From the NCBI RefSeq assembly GCF_020102855.1, contig NZ_JADHZD010000002.1:338969-402968 (forward strand): 64,000 bases of DNA, in the 5' to 3' direction. Shown here one piece after another: positions 10,101 through 16,929 of the stretch (within the stretch, counting starts at the first letter, position 1; each line of letters opens with the position of its first letter). The DNA comes from Nocardioides lacusdianchii. GTDB taxonomy: Bacteria; Actinomycetota; Actinomycetes; Propionibacteriales; Nocardioidaceae. Made by a program: the position numbers and the translations under genes. Below the pieces are notes generated by a model. It saw only the letters and a list, made by a program, of their open reading frames with translations, was not told the origin of the DNA and did no database searches.

Positions 10101-10540
10101 GTGATCGCGGTGGCCTGGTCCAGAAGGAACACCTGACCGCCAGCAGCCGCCATCGTGAAGGCAGGGGACGCGGTCTGGTCAGGTGGGGGCAGGGCTACGC
10201 CGTTGGCACCCGTGTTGGACATCTGGACGAGCCACGTGCCGTTGGCCGGGACCGCACCGTTCAGGGCGAAGGTGCTGCCACCTGAACCGCCCGCGGCGGA
10301 GCGGTAGTGCAGGTACTTGCCGGCGAGGTCGATGGCGGAGTCGGTCGGGTTGGCGAGCTCGACGAAGTCGGCGTTGTAGACGGCGCCGGCGTTGCCACCC
10401 GCACCGTAGACCTCGCTGATGACGAGCTCGGTGCCGGCGGGGTTGGCAGATGCTGCGATGGGGGTGAGTCCGGCCGCAAGGAGGACCAGACCGGCTCCAG
10501 CCGCGATGCGTCGCGGCGAAGGGAGCGCGGGTGTGCGCAT
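7157..10540 (-). CDS. Secreted ExeM/NucH-family endonuclease with lamin-tail and Ig-like domains
   Basis: This 1127-residue protein has a signal peptide (cleavage near PIAASA). A lamin-tail domain follows, starting ELVISEVYGAGGNAG, then an Ig-like putative domain around PIAGFTLQATGG. Next come an OB-like region and an endonuclease/exonuclease/phosphatase domain, with KLATFNVLNYF, SLEELENS, VNHFKSKGSGN and SSDHSPEIVG marking the active site. Two Ig-like domains finish the protein; the last resembles the C-terminus of the neighbouring 5'-nucleotidase. It should degrade extracellular DNA or RNA, feeding the nucleotidase. The ATG at 10538-10540 was chosen because it begins the signal peptide and has GGAG 5 nt upstream; 16 extra upstream codons are not family-like. 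Confidence 0.87.
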   Translation of the reverse strand: MRTPALPSPRRIAAGAGLVLLAAGLTPIAASANPAGTELVISEVYGAGGNAGAVYNADFVELANPTDSAIDLAGKYLHYRSAAGGSGGSTFALNGAVPANGTWLVQMSNTGANGVALPPPDQTASPAFTMAAAGGQVFLLDQATAITTGGNMAGVAGVLDMVGASGATSFETAATSAGATTTQSLNRTADTDNNTADFALAAPSPTAADTTAGPLEATSPGAKSGQVGQPIAGFTLQATGGTSPYTWAATGLPDGVTVDASGAVSGTPTEDGTFDVTATATDSATPTAATDDVTFTLTVAPAASLISIAEVQGTGGATPLLGQDVKTQGVVTATFPTGGLNGFYIQTPGADTPDASDAVFVYGGTSGFTTYPAVGDSVEVTGEAAEFSGQTQIVAAQSGVVAITPSLGTVTPKTVVPGTDCELPGTACLEAAALNTAREVAESELFQPTAPWTATDVYDGSPFWQGTSFSSAFRGEIGVAANSDMPLVTPTEVVDAQATADIAERVKYNNAHRIVMDDGSSVTYSSGANRDLPFPWFTADHSVRVGAEISFPKPVVFTEGFGTWRILPQSQIVGDPTGQIDVEQTRADNLAPQDVGGDVKLATFNVLNYFPTTGEEFVSSGLGTCTFYNDRAGNPITNNQCNPNGPRGAANDVNLQRQQDKIVAAINTADADIVSLEELENSVKFGKNRDFAINELVAALNDDAGAGTWAAVASPATLPTLAEQDVIRNGFIYKPGNVALVGDSVVLSDESASGEAFEDAREPLAQAFKQVGTADADAFAVIVNHFKSKGSGNPDPFGQGNANDQRIAQAESLVTFADEFKTARGISRVFLAGDFNAYSEEDPIQVLNAAGYANLESTSDPDEETYNFDGMVGSLDHVLANEAAFDDVNAVDVWEINGSESVYYEYSRFNSNVTNLYAPTPFRSSDHSPEIVGINVTERQPVSTTVTGSAAPVEYGSEGSVSIEVLPSTATGSVTVTKDGDALGSATLASGAATVTLAAKALPIGTHELTITYSGDEWHEASTGSVSVTVTRASATISTEVRPEQVVAKNTTAEVVVTVTADGLTPTGTVLVAVDGRTYRASLTNGRAVVELKKFKKPGTYDAAVSYFGDAYTKAATVIVSIEVDGR

Positions 10541-10668
10541 GTGTGCTCCGATGGTTCGGTTTGACGTGACCGACGCATCTTCACCCACACCGAGCCCTAA
10601 ACGGACCCCCGGAGCCGACCTTTTCGTACGAGTGTTGCCAAAAGTTCACATGCAGGTTTGGCGACACC

Positions 10669-10684
10669 TGTGACCCGGATCTCA
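10669..10684. promoter_or_regulatory. Crp/GlxR-like palindrome upstream of the nuclease gene
   Basis: The sequence TGTGA-CCCGGA-TCTCA matches nine of ten Crp consensus positions and has the same six-base spacer as the site upstream of the M4 protease. It lies 128 bp upstream of the nuclease start and its end overlaps the pgsA stop codon. No -10 box overlaps it, so its role may differ from the other two sites. Confidence 0.35.
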
Positions 10685-11305
10685 GTGGCCCCGCGAGCCC
10701 CGCTGCTTGCGCACCTCGCGGACGAACTCCCACCCCGACCACATGGTCATCGCGACCGCGCCGGCGAGCAGGACCTGGCTCAGGTAGAACAGCACCTCGC
10801 CCAGCGGACCGCGCCAGAAGTCGAAGGCACCGCCGTGCGCATCACCGTGCGGCAGCGGCCAGAGCAGGCCGGCGAGGGCGAAGGCCTGCAGCACCGTCTT
10901 GATCTTGCCGCTCTGTGCGGCGGGCATGACGACGGACTTCAGCACCGAGAGGCGCAGCAGGGTGACGCTCCACTCGCGCAGCAGCACCACGGCGGTCACC
11001 CACCACCAGATGTCGCCGACGATCGAGAGTCCGATGAAGGCCATGCCCGTGATCGCCTTGTCGGCGATCGGGTCGGCGATCTTGCCGAAGTCGGTGATCA
11101 GGCCGTGCTTGCGGGCCAGGTCGCCGTCGACCTTGTCGGTGATCATCGCGACGGCGAAGATGCCGAAGGCGATCCAGCGCCAACCAGGTGAGTCGCCGCC
11201 GTCCTGGAGCAATGCCCAGCCGAAGACCGGCACCAGCGCGATGCGCAGCACCGTGAGCACGTTGGCGATGTTGAGGTTCGAGACCTGCTTCTGCTCGGTG
11301 GTCAT
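10682..11305 (-). CDS. pgsA: CDP-diacylglycerol-glycerol-3-phosphate 3-phosphatidyltransferase (PgsA family)
   Basis: The 207-residue integral membrane protein carries the complete CDP-alcohol phosphotransferase signature D-x2-D-G-x2-A-R-x8-G-x3-D-x3-D, seen from DKVDGDLAR to ADPIAD. It has about four to five hydrophobic segments. It makes phosphatidylglycerolphosphate, the precursor of phosphatidylglycerol and cardiolipin; a related CDP-alcohol transferase role cannot be excluded because actinobacteria have several paralogues. Its ATG overlaps the stop of rimO by 4 bp (ATGA), so the two are translationally coupled. The longer open frame upstream lies inside rimO and is not used. Confidence 0.9.
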   Translation of the reverse strand: MTTEQKQVSNLNIANVLTVLRIALVPVFGWALLQDGGDSPGWRWIAFGIFAVAMITDKVDGDLARKHGLITDFGKIADPIADKAITGMAFIGLSIVGDIWWWVTAVVLLREWSVTLLRLSVLKSVVMPAAQSGKIKTVLQAFALAGLLWPLPHGDAHGGAFDFWRGPLGEVLFYLSQVLLAGAVAMTMWSGWEFVREVRKQRGSRGH

Positions 11306-12798
11306 CGGGTGGCTCCGTCCACTCGCGCGATCAGGTCGACGCCGTCGGTCCCGGTGACGGTGGCCGTCAGCAGGTCGCCGACCTTCGCGCCCTCGGCGCT
11401 GGTGAGCAGCGTCGTACCGTCGACCTCCGGGCCCTGGTGCGCGGCCCGGCCCTCGACGGTGTCGTCGTCGGGGTCGACGTGCTCGACGAGCACGACGACC
11501 TCCTCCCCCACACGCTCCTCGGCGCGCTGGGAGTTGAGCTCCTCGACCAGCGCGGTGACGTGCTCGGTCCGGGCGCGGATCTCGTCGTCGTCGAGCTTGA
11601 TGTCGTCGCCGAACCCGGCGGCCTCGGTGCCGTCCTCGTCGGAGTAGCCGAAGACCCCGGTGACGTCCATGCGTGCGGCCTCGAGGAAGTCGCACAGCGT
11701 CTGCAGGTCCTCCTCGGTCTCCCCGGGGAAGCCGACGATGACGTTGGAGCGCACACCCGCCAGCGGGGCGAGGCGACGGATCTGCTCGAGCAGGCCCAGG
11801 AACGACTCGGGGTCGCCGAAGCGGCGCATCCGGCGCAGCACCGTGGCGCTGGCGTGCTGGAAGGACAGGTCGAAGTAGGGCACGACGCCCGGGGTGTCCG
11901 CGATGGCCTCGATCAGGCCCGGGCGGGTCTCGGCGGGCTGGAGGTAGGAGACGCGAACGCGCTCGATGCCGTCGATGCCCGACAGCTCCGGGAGCAGGGT
12001 CTCGAGCAGGCGCAGGTCACCGAGGTCCTTGCCGTAGGACGTGGAGTTCTCGCTGACGAGGAAGAGCTCCTTGACGCCCTGCGTGGCGAGCCACTGGCCC
12101 TCCTGCAGCACGTCGCTCGGGCGACGGCTGACGAAGGAGCCGCGGAAGCTCGGGATGGCGCAGAAGGAGCAGCGTCGGTCGCAGCCGCTCGCCAGCTTGA
12201 GCGGCGCCATCGGGCCGGCGTCGAGGCGACGGCGTACGGCTCGGGGACCCGTCGCGGGCGCACCGGCACCGATGTCGCTGACGTCGGCGCGAACGTCGTG
12301 GCCGGGCACCGAGATGGTGGAGGCATCGCGCTCGGTCGGCGTGATCGGCAGCAGGCGGCGGCGGTCCGAGGGCGTGTGGGGGTGGTGCGTCTCGCCGCCG
12401 ACGATCGCGCGCAGCTTGGCCGCGATGTCGGGGTAGTCGTCGAAGCCGAGGACCGCATCGGCCTCCGGCAGCGACTCGGCGAGGTCCTTGCCGTAGCGCT
12501 CCGCGAGGCAGCCGACCGCGACGACCGCCTGGGCACGCCCGCCGTGCTCGACCTTGAGGTCGGCGGCCTCGAGGAGCGTGTCGACGGAGTCCTTCTTGGC
12601 CGCCTCGACGAAGCCGCAGGTGTTGACCACCACGGTGTCGGCGTCCTCCGCGTCGTTGACGAGGATGAAGCCGCCGGCTTCCAACCGACCGGCCAGCTCC
12701 TCGGAGTCGACCTCGTTGCGGGCGCAGCCGAGGGTCACCACGGCGACGTTCAGCGGGGTCGGGGTCTCGGCCTGGGGCTCGTGCTCAGTGGTCGTCAT
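11302..12798 (-). CDS. rimO: Ribosomal protein uS12 methylthiotransferase RimO
   Basis: The 498-residue protein has the UPF0004 domain with auxiliary-cluster cysteines C25, C61 and C97, the radical-SAM motif CDRRCSFC (C206, C210, C213), and a C-terminal TRAM domain. RimO methylthiolates an aspartate of ribosomal protein S12. There is a low-conservation insertion of about 60 residues between the UPF0004 and radical-SAM parts (residues 135-195), common in actinobacterial RimO. The ATG at 12796-12798 gives the usual N-terminus; an open extension toward 13200 runs through repeat sequence and is spurious. rimO is followed directly by pgsA. Confidence 0.93.
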   Translation of the reverse strand: MTTTEHEPQAETPTPLNVAVVTLGCARNEVDSEELAGRLEAGGFILVNDAEDADTVVVNTCGFVEAAKKDSVDTLLEAADLKVEHGGRAQAVVAVGCLAERYGKDLAESLPEADAVLGFDDYPDIAAKLRAIVGGETHHPHTPSDRRRLLPITPTERDASTISVPGHDVRADVSDIGAGAPATGPRAVRRRLDAGPMAPLKLASGCDRRCSFCAIPSFRGSFVSRRPSDVLQEGQWLATQGVKELFLVSENSTSYGKDLGDLRLLETLLPELSGIDGIERVRVSYLQPAETRPGLIEAIADTPGVVPYFDLSFQHASATVLRRMRRFGDPESFLGLLEQIRRLAPLAGVRSNVIVGFPGETEEDLQTLCDFLEAARMDVTGVFGYSDEDGTEAAGFGDDIKLDDDEIRARTEHVTALVEELNSQRAEERVGEEVVVLVEHVDPDDDTVEGRAAHQGPEVDGTTLLTSAEGAKVGDLLTATVTGTDGVDLIARVDGATR

Positions 12799-12934
12799 CG
12801 CACCCGTGAGTATGCCGGTTCCGTGCGCACGGAGCCGCACTCCCGGCGCGGTGAGCCGACTCACCCGTCCCTTCACGCCCACCCGTCGCCGCCCGAGCGG
12901 CCCGGTACGCCCGCCCGGCTCCTCACTCACCGCC

Positions 12935-12967
12935 GGTTGAGGTGAGAGCGCAGCGAGCCTCGAAACC
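12935..12967. repeat. Dispersed palindromic repeat, type 1 copy (intergenic)
   Basis: This 33-bp imperfect palindrome begins GGTTGAGGTGAGAGCGCAG and ends GCCTCGAAACC. Its complement matches a copy inside the downstream DUF222 gene with two mismatches over 33 bp. It lies in the 301-bp gap between rimO and that gene, which otherwise holds only the type 2 repeats and a possible promoter. Confidence 0.8.
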
Positions 12968-12978
12968 ATCGCTCTCCT

Positions 12979-13063
12979 TCGGTGGTCGAGTAGCCGGAGC
13001 GGTCCCTCCCTCTCGGTGGTCGAGTAGCCGGAGCGAGGTACGAGCGGAGGCGTATCGAGACCC
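12979..13063. repeat. Dispersed repeat, type 2: partial copy followed by full copy
   Basis: A 23-bp sequence, TCGGTGGTCGAGTAGCC followed by GGAGCG, occurs at 12979-13001 and again at 13013-13035. Only the second copy continues through a variable GC-rich centre to the terminal CGTATCGAGACC. A related element with the same ends is found at 48968-49027. The arrangement looks like a truncated element next to a complete one. Confidence 0.8.
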
Positions 13064-13099
13064 GGGCCGTTGTCGGACCCCTTCCCTAGGATCGAACGC

Positions 13100-14560
13100 A
13101 TGATCGAGATGGTGGAGGCGGAGCGGGAGGCCGGGGCAGATGTCCTCGGCCCCGCAGCCCTGCTCGCCTCGATCAAGGCCTCCCGCTCCATCGAGAACAC
13201 CGAAGCAGCCCGCCAGCTCGACCTCGCTGCCCGGTGGGCAGATCTTCATCCTCCGGAGTCGATCCACTCCGCCGCGTCGTTCACCGTGCCGGGGTGTGAG
13301 CAGGAGGAGCCGATCGCGGGCCTGGGTACGCCGCTGGTGGCGGAGTTCTGCGTCGCCGAGCTCGGCACCGTCCTCGGCATCACCTCGGTGTCCGCGAAGA
13401 AGCTCATCGGCCACGCCCTCGAGCTGCGTCACCGCCTGCCGCGGCTGTGGGCGCATGTCCACGCCGGACGCGTCCCTGCGTGGCGGGCCCGGGCCGTTGC
13501 TGAGGTCACCATCCACTCGACCCCTTCGTTGACGGTCGAGGCCGCGGCGTTCGTCGACGCGCAGGTCGCCGCCGTGGCCGGGAAGATCGGCCCCGCGCAG
13601 CTGGACCGCCTCGTCGCGGAGACGATCAAGCGGTTCGACCTGGCCGAGGCGGACCCGGCGGCTGATCCCGAGGACGGCTATCTCCACGTCGACCCCCGGC
13701 ACGTCACGATCCACGACCGGGACGTCCACTTCGCCGGCACCGTGCGGCTCGAGGCCGAGATCGACCTCGCCGACGGACTCGACCTCCACCAGGCCCTCGC
13801 TCACGGCGCCGCGACCCAGAAGGCCCTCGGCTCGCAGCAATCCCTCGACGCACGGCGGGCCAAGGCGCTCGGCGACCTGGCCCGTACGCAGACCGCGCTC
13901 GATCTCTTCCACCAGGGCCAGACAGCCGGCACTGGTTTCGAGGCTCGCTCCGCTCGCACCTCAACCACCGAGGAAGACGGGTCGGTCTTGCCCGCCGCTC
14001 GCGAGGTCGTCCTCCACGCCCACTTCGACGCCAGCCTGTCCGGCGACACCACCGTGTTCGGGGCGACCGGCCGGCTCGAGGAGGGCCAGCGTCTGCTCCT
14101 GCTCGAGCAGCTGAAGTCGTGGTGCGCCGACTCGCGGACGCAGGTCACGGTCAAGCCCGTCATCGACCTCAACCAGGAGAAGTCCGCGCCGGGCTACGAG
14201 ATCCCCGACCGAATCCGCGACCACGTGGTCCTCCGCGACCGCACCTGCGTGTTCCCATTCTGCGGTCGACCAGCCAGGGGTTGCGACGTCGACCACGTCA
14301 TCGAGTACGACCACGACGCCGAAGCAGAAGGTCGGCCACAGTCCGGGCCCACGGAGACCGAGAACCTGGGCGCGATGTGCCGGTTCCACCACCGCCTCAA
14401 GACCCACTCCGCCTGGTACTACGACATGGTCGCGCCCGGGATCTTCGAGTGGACCTCACCTCACGGCCACCGCTACCGCCGCGACCGCACCGGCACCACC
14501 GCCCTCGACCCACCCGACCCAGGTCCAAGACCACCCCGGATCCCGTCACCTCGAAGATGA
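13100..14560 (+). CDS. DUF222 (13E12 repeat family) protein with C-terminal HNH nuclease domain
   Basis: The 486-residue protein has an N-terminal DUF222 region (to about residue 310) and a C-terminal HNH domain. The HNH domain contains [20 protein letters not shown] and [13 protein letters not shown], with the expected cysteine and histidine residues. These proteins are multi-copy in actinobacteria and their role is unknown; nuclease activity is inferred. TAGGAT ends 7 nt before the ATG at 13100, so the message may be leaderless, which supports this start over an upstream TTG. A dispersed repeat is embedded in frame at 13934-13969, adding about twelve residues ([12 protein letters not shown]) in the linker between domains. 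A terminator follows the gene. Confidence 0.85.
   Translation: MIEMVEAEREAGADVLGPAALLASIKASRSIENTEAARQLDLAARWADLHPPESIHSAASFTVPGCEQEEPIAGLGTPLVAEFCVAELGTVLGITSVSAKKLIGHALELRHRLPRLWAHVHAGRVPAWRARAVAEVTIHSTPSLTVEAAAFVDAQVAAVAGKIGPAQLDRLVAETIKRFDLAEADPAADPEDGYLHVDPRHVTIHDRDVHFAGTVRLEAEIDLADGLDLHQALAHGAATQKALGSQQSLDARRAKALGDLARTQTALDLFHQGQTAGTGFEARSARTSTTEEDGSVLPAAREVVLHAHFDASLSGDTTVFGATGRLEEGQRLLLLEQLKSWCADSRTQVTVKPVIDLNQEKSAPGYEIPDRIRDHVVLRDRTCVFPFCGRPARGCDVDHVIEYDHDAEAEGRPQSGPTETENLGAMCRFHHRLKTHSAWYYDMVAPGIFEWTSPHGHRYRRDRTGTTALDPPDPGPRPPRIPSPRR
13934..13969. repeat. Dispersed palindromic repeat, type 1 copy inside a coding sequence
   Basis: The 36-bp sequence starts GGTTTCGAGGCTCGCT and ends CACCTCAACCACC. 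It is the inverse of the copy at 12935-12967 with two differences. It is 36 bp long, a multiple of three, and keeps the DUF222 frame open, encoding part of the linker before the HNH domain. Confidence 0.8.
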
Positions 14561-14572
14561 CCCCGCCCCACA

Positions 14573-14597
14573 CCCCGCCACCTCTGCGATGGCGGGG
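14573..14597. terminator. Stem-loop after the DUF222/HNH gene
   Basis: A perfect 8-bp stem (CCCCGCCA with TGGCGGGG) closes a 9-nt loop, 13 bp after the stop codon. Confidence 0.6.
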
Positions 14598-14672
14598 GCA
14601 CAGGCACGTCCGACCAGCGTCACGGCTGCGGGCTGGGCCGGCAACGCGAGCGCACGAGGCGCGCGGACTGAC

Positions 14673-15245
14673 ATGCTGAGCCAGGTGGACCTCACGTCAA
14701 GCGACTGGCCAAGCCGCTTTCCTCGACTCTTCGAGGAGACGTACGTGGACTATGCGGACGCGAGGATTGCGTACTCCAGCGGACTCGCGCCCGACGACCT
14801 CGTCGCGCGCTTGCACGTCGTCGCCGTGACCGAGCAGCACGAGGTAGTGGTGTGCCGGAGCGCCGAGGGATGGCGCTTCCTGCCGGGTGGAACCCGGGAG
14901 CCGGGCGAGTCCCTCAGGGAGCTCGCGCGGCGACAGCTGCTCGAAGAGGCGGGTGCCGTCCTGGTAGGACCGGTGATCCAGTTCTCCGCGCACCGGGTCA
15001 CCAGCGAACGGGAGCACCCGTATCGACCACACCTTCCTCATCCGCTGGCCTACTGGGCCTACGCCGTCGGGCGAGTGCGAGTCGCCGGCCCGCCGGCCAA
15101 TCCCCCCGACGGCGAGACCGTGGTCGAGGTGTTGACCCTGCCGGCACCGCAGGCGGCGGCCTACCTCGATGCGGGCGAGGACCCCATCCACGCCGACGTC
15201 CTCCGGCACGCCGACGAGCTCGGCCTGCTGCGAGGTTCCTTCTAG
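14673..15245 (+). CDS. NUDIX hydrolase
   Basis: The 190-residue protein contains a Nudix box beginning GTREPGE and ending RQLLEEAGAVL. The usual REUxEE reads RQLLEE, so the first glutamate is replaced by glutamine, but the two metal-binding glutamates are present. It should cleave a nucleoside diphosphate linked to another group; the substrate is unknown. The ATG at 14673 is the first that precedes the conserved part; an open frame of 28 further codons overlaps the terminator of the gene before and is unlikely. The gene faces the RodZ-like gene, which ends 37 bp away. Confidence 0.8.
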   Translation: MLSQVDLTSSDWPSRFPRLFEETYVDYADARIAYSSGLAPDDLVARLHVVAVTEQHEVVVCRSAEGWRFLPGGTREPGESLRELARRQLLEEAGAVLVGPVIQFSAHRVTSEREHPYRPHLPHPLAYWAYAVGRVRVAGPPANPPDGETVVEVLTLPAPQAAAYLDAGEDPIHADVLRHADELGLLRGSF

Positions 15246-15277
15246 CCTCCGCCGAGCCGACTGAGCCCGGCCGGAGG
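15246..15277. terminator. Weak stem-loop between convergent genes
   Basis: CCTCCG and CGGAGG flank a GC-rich centre that can add three more pairs with a bulge. It is the only candidate terminator in the 37-bp gap between the NUDIX and RodZ-like genes. Confidence 0.4.
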
Positions 15278-15282
15278 ATCGG

Positions 15283-16929
15283 TCAGGGCGCGACGAAGGT
15301 GCGCTGACCGGACACGCCGGCTTCGCCGATCGCACTGGCCTCGGCGCCGGCCATCGACACCGTGACGGCACCGTCGGTCGACATCACCCGCACCGGCGGG
15401 GACGCCTTCATCTCGCGGCTCTGGCCGGCCGCCAACGCACCGCCGAAGACCTCTTCGCCGGCACCGTCGCGCACGACGATGCGGGCGCCACCACCCGGAG
15501 CGCTCACCACGACCGCGACGGGCTCGGCGAGCGGCGCGTTGCCGGCGCCCTGCGGTCCTCCGGACCCGTTGAGCACCGGGTTGTTGCCGCGGAGCTCGGG
15601 CGGGGTGTCCATCACGAGGCGGGCGATCGACCAGGCCAGCACGAGGGCCATGACCACGGCCACGAGCACCGACCAGTTCGGGCCACCGCGGGTGCCGCGG
15701 ATCGAGCCGTTCACGCCGGTGGCGAGCTCGGCCTCGAAGACGCGGCGCGGGTTGATCGGGGCGTGCGCGTAACGCTCGTCGTACGACGCCAGCAGCGGTG
15801 CCACGTCGATGCCGAGCACCCGGGCGAGGGTGCGCAGGTGACCGCGGGCGTAGAAGTCGCCACCGCAGGGCTCGAAGTCGTCGACCTCGACGGCCTCGAT
15901 CACGTGCGGGCGGATGCGGGTGCGGTCGGCCAGCTGGTCCACCGTCAGGCCCAGGCGGGTGCGGGCGGCGGCCAGCTCGGGACCGATGACCGGGTCCTCG
16001 GCGGGCTCGACCTCGAAGTCGTCGAGCACCAGCGGCTCGACCGGCTCGCCCGGGTGGGCGATGGCGCGCACGCGGTCGCCCCACGACTGGGTCTCCTCGA
16101 CGAGGCTGACCCGGCCCGGACGGCGCAGCTCACGACCCTCGAGCTCGTCGACCTCGGCGTCGTCGATGTCGCGGCGGACCTCCGAGCGACGCCCGGCGCC
16201 CGTCTCGCGCAGCGCGGCCGGCGTCGGGCTGGCGACCAGCTCGTCGGCCGGCTCCTCCACGACGGGAGCCTCGTCGACCGGCGACTCCTCGGCAGCGAGG
16301 TCGTCGGCGACGTCGGGAGCCACGTCCTCCAGCACGACGACCTGACCGGCATCGCGTGCGACGCGGACCAGTGCCTCCGACAGGTCGTCACCCGCCCCGA
16401 CGACGCGCGTCGAGAGCCCCAGCGGCACCGCAAAGGGCGCGCCGTGCAGCAGGCGGGAGAAGCTGGTGTGCCGCTTGCCGGCGCCGGTGAGCTCCGCCTC
16501 GATCAGCTCGAGGTTGTGCGGGACCACGACCAGGCGGCCGTCGTGCAGCAGGTCGCGGCGAGGCCTGTGCTCGACGTGGTGCACGGCCGTCCAGGGCAGC
16601 CCGCGCCACGTGCGCCCGAGCCGGATCCGGATGCCCTGCGCGTCGGCGACGAGCAGGGGCGTGCGCGAGTCGACGAGCCCGATGAGCCAGTAGGCGCCGA
16701 GCAGGCCCATCGCGACGACGAACGCCCAGTCCAGCGCGGACCCGCTCTGGGTGGCGCGGCCGAGGTAGGCGATGGCCACGGCGGAAGCAGTCAGCCCGAC
16801 ACCGGCGGCGACGCCCGCGTGGCGGCGTACCTCCACGACGTCGGGCGCGACGCTCAGCACGTCACCGTGCCCGCCCCCCTGCCCCGTCTCGTCGGTGTGG
16901 ACCTCGGTCTCGTGCATTGCGGCGCCCAT
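15283..16929 (-). CDS. RodZ-like membrane protein: HTH domain, one transmembrane helix, DUF4115, with long N-terminal membrane extension
   Basis: The 548-residue protein has two parts. The C-terminal part (about residues 330-548) is RodZ-like: a helix-turn-helix starting GPELAAARTRLGLTVDQLA, a transmembrane helix VLVAVVMALVLAWSIARLV, and a periplasmic DUF4115 domain. The N-terminal part has two predicted transmembrane helices (about 40-80), a PH-like region with LPWTAVHHVEHRP, and a long acidic linker. RodZ proteins link the cell-shape machinery to the membrane. Typical actinobacterial versions are near 280 residues, so this one is a fusion or extension. Its ATG overlaps the ftsK stop (TGATG), so they are co-translated. 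Confidence 0.8.
   Translation of the reverse strand: MGAAMHETEVHTDETGQGGGHGDVLSVAPDVVEVRRHAGVAAGVGLTASAVAIAYLGRATQSGSALDWAFVVAMGLLGAYWLIGLVDSRTPLLVADAQGIRIRLGRTWRGLPWTAVHHVEHRPRRDLLHDGRLVVVPHNLELIEAELTGAGKRHTSFSRLLHGAPFAVPLGLSTRVVGAGDDLSEALVRVARDAGQVVVLEDVAPDVADDLAAEESPVDEAPVVEEPADELVASPTPAALRETGAGRRSEVRRDIDDAEVDELEGRELRRPGRVSLVEETQSWGDRVRAIAHPGEPVEPLVLDDFEVEPAEDPVIGPELAAARTRLGLTVDQLADRTRIRPHVIEAVEVDDFEPCGGDFYARGHLRTLARVLGIDVAPLLASYDERYAHAPINPRRVFEAELATGVNGSIRGTRGGPNWSVLVAVVMALVLAWSIARLVMDTPPELRGNNPVLNGSGGPQGAGNAPLAEPVAVVVSAPGGGARIVVRDGAGEEVFGGALAAGQSREMKASPPVRVMSTDGAVTVSMAGAEASAIGEAGVSGQRTFVAP

Noticed and set aside
2346..10285. Other very long antisense open frames over the GH15, nuclease and M4 genes
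   Set aside because: They lack domains, ribosome sites and plausible composition, and lie opposite genes with clear catalytic motifs.
10644..10665. Possible PHO box upstream of the nuclease gene (GTTCACATGCA and the following 11 bases)
   Set aside because: Only the first unit resembles the consensus, the second is poor, and the site points away from the gene.
12935..13063. Repeats as a possible CRISPR array
   Set aside because: There are only two or three related units, of different types, with no regular spacers and no cas genes nearby.
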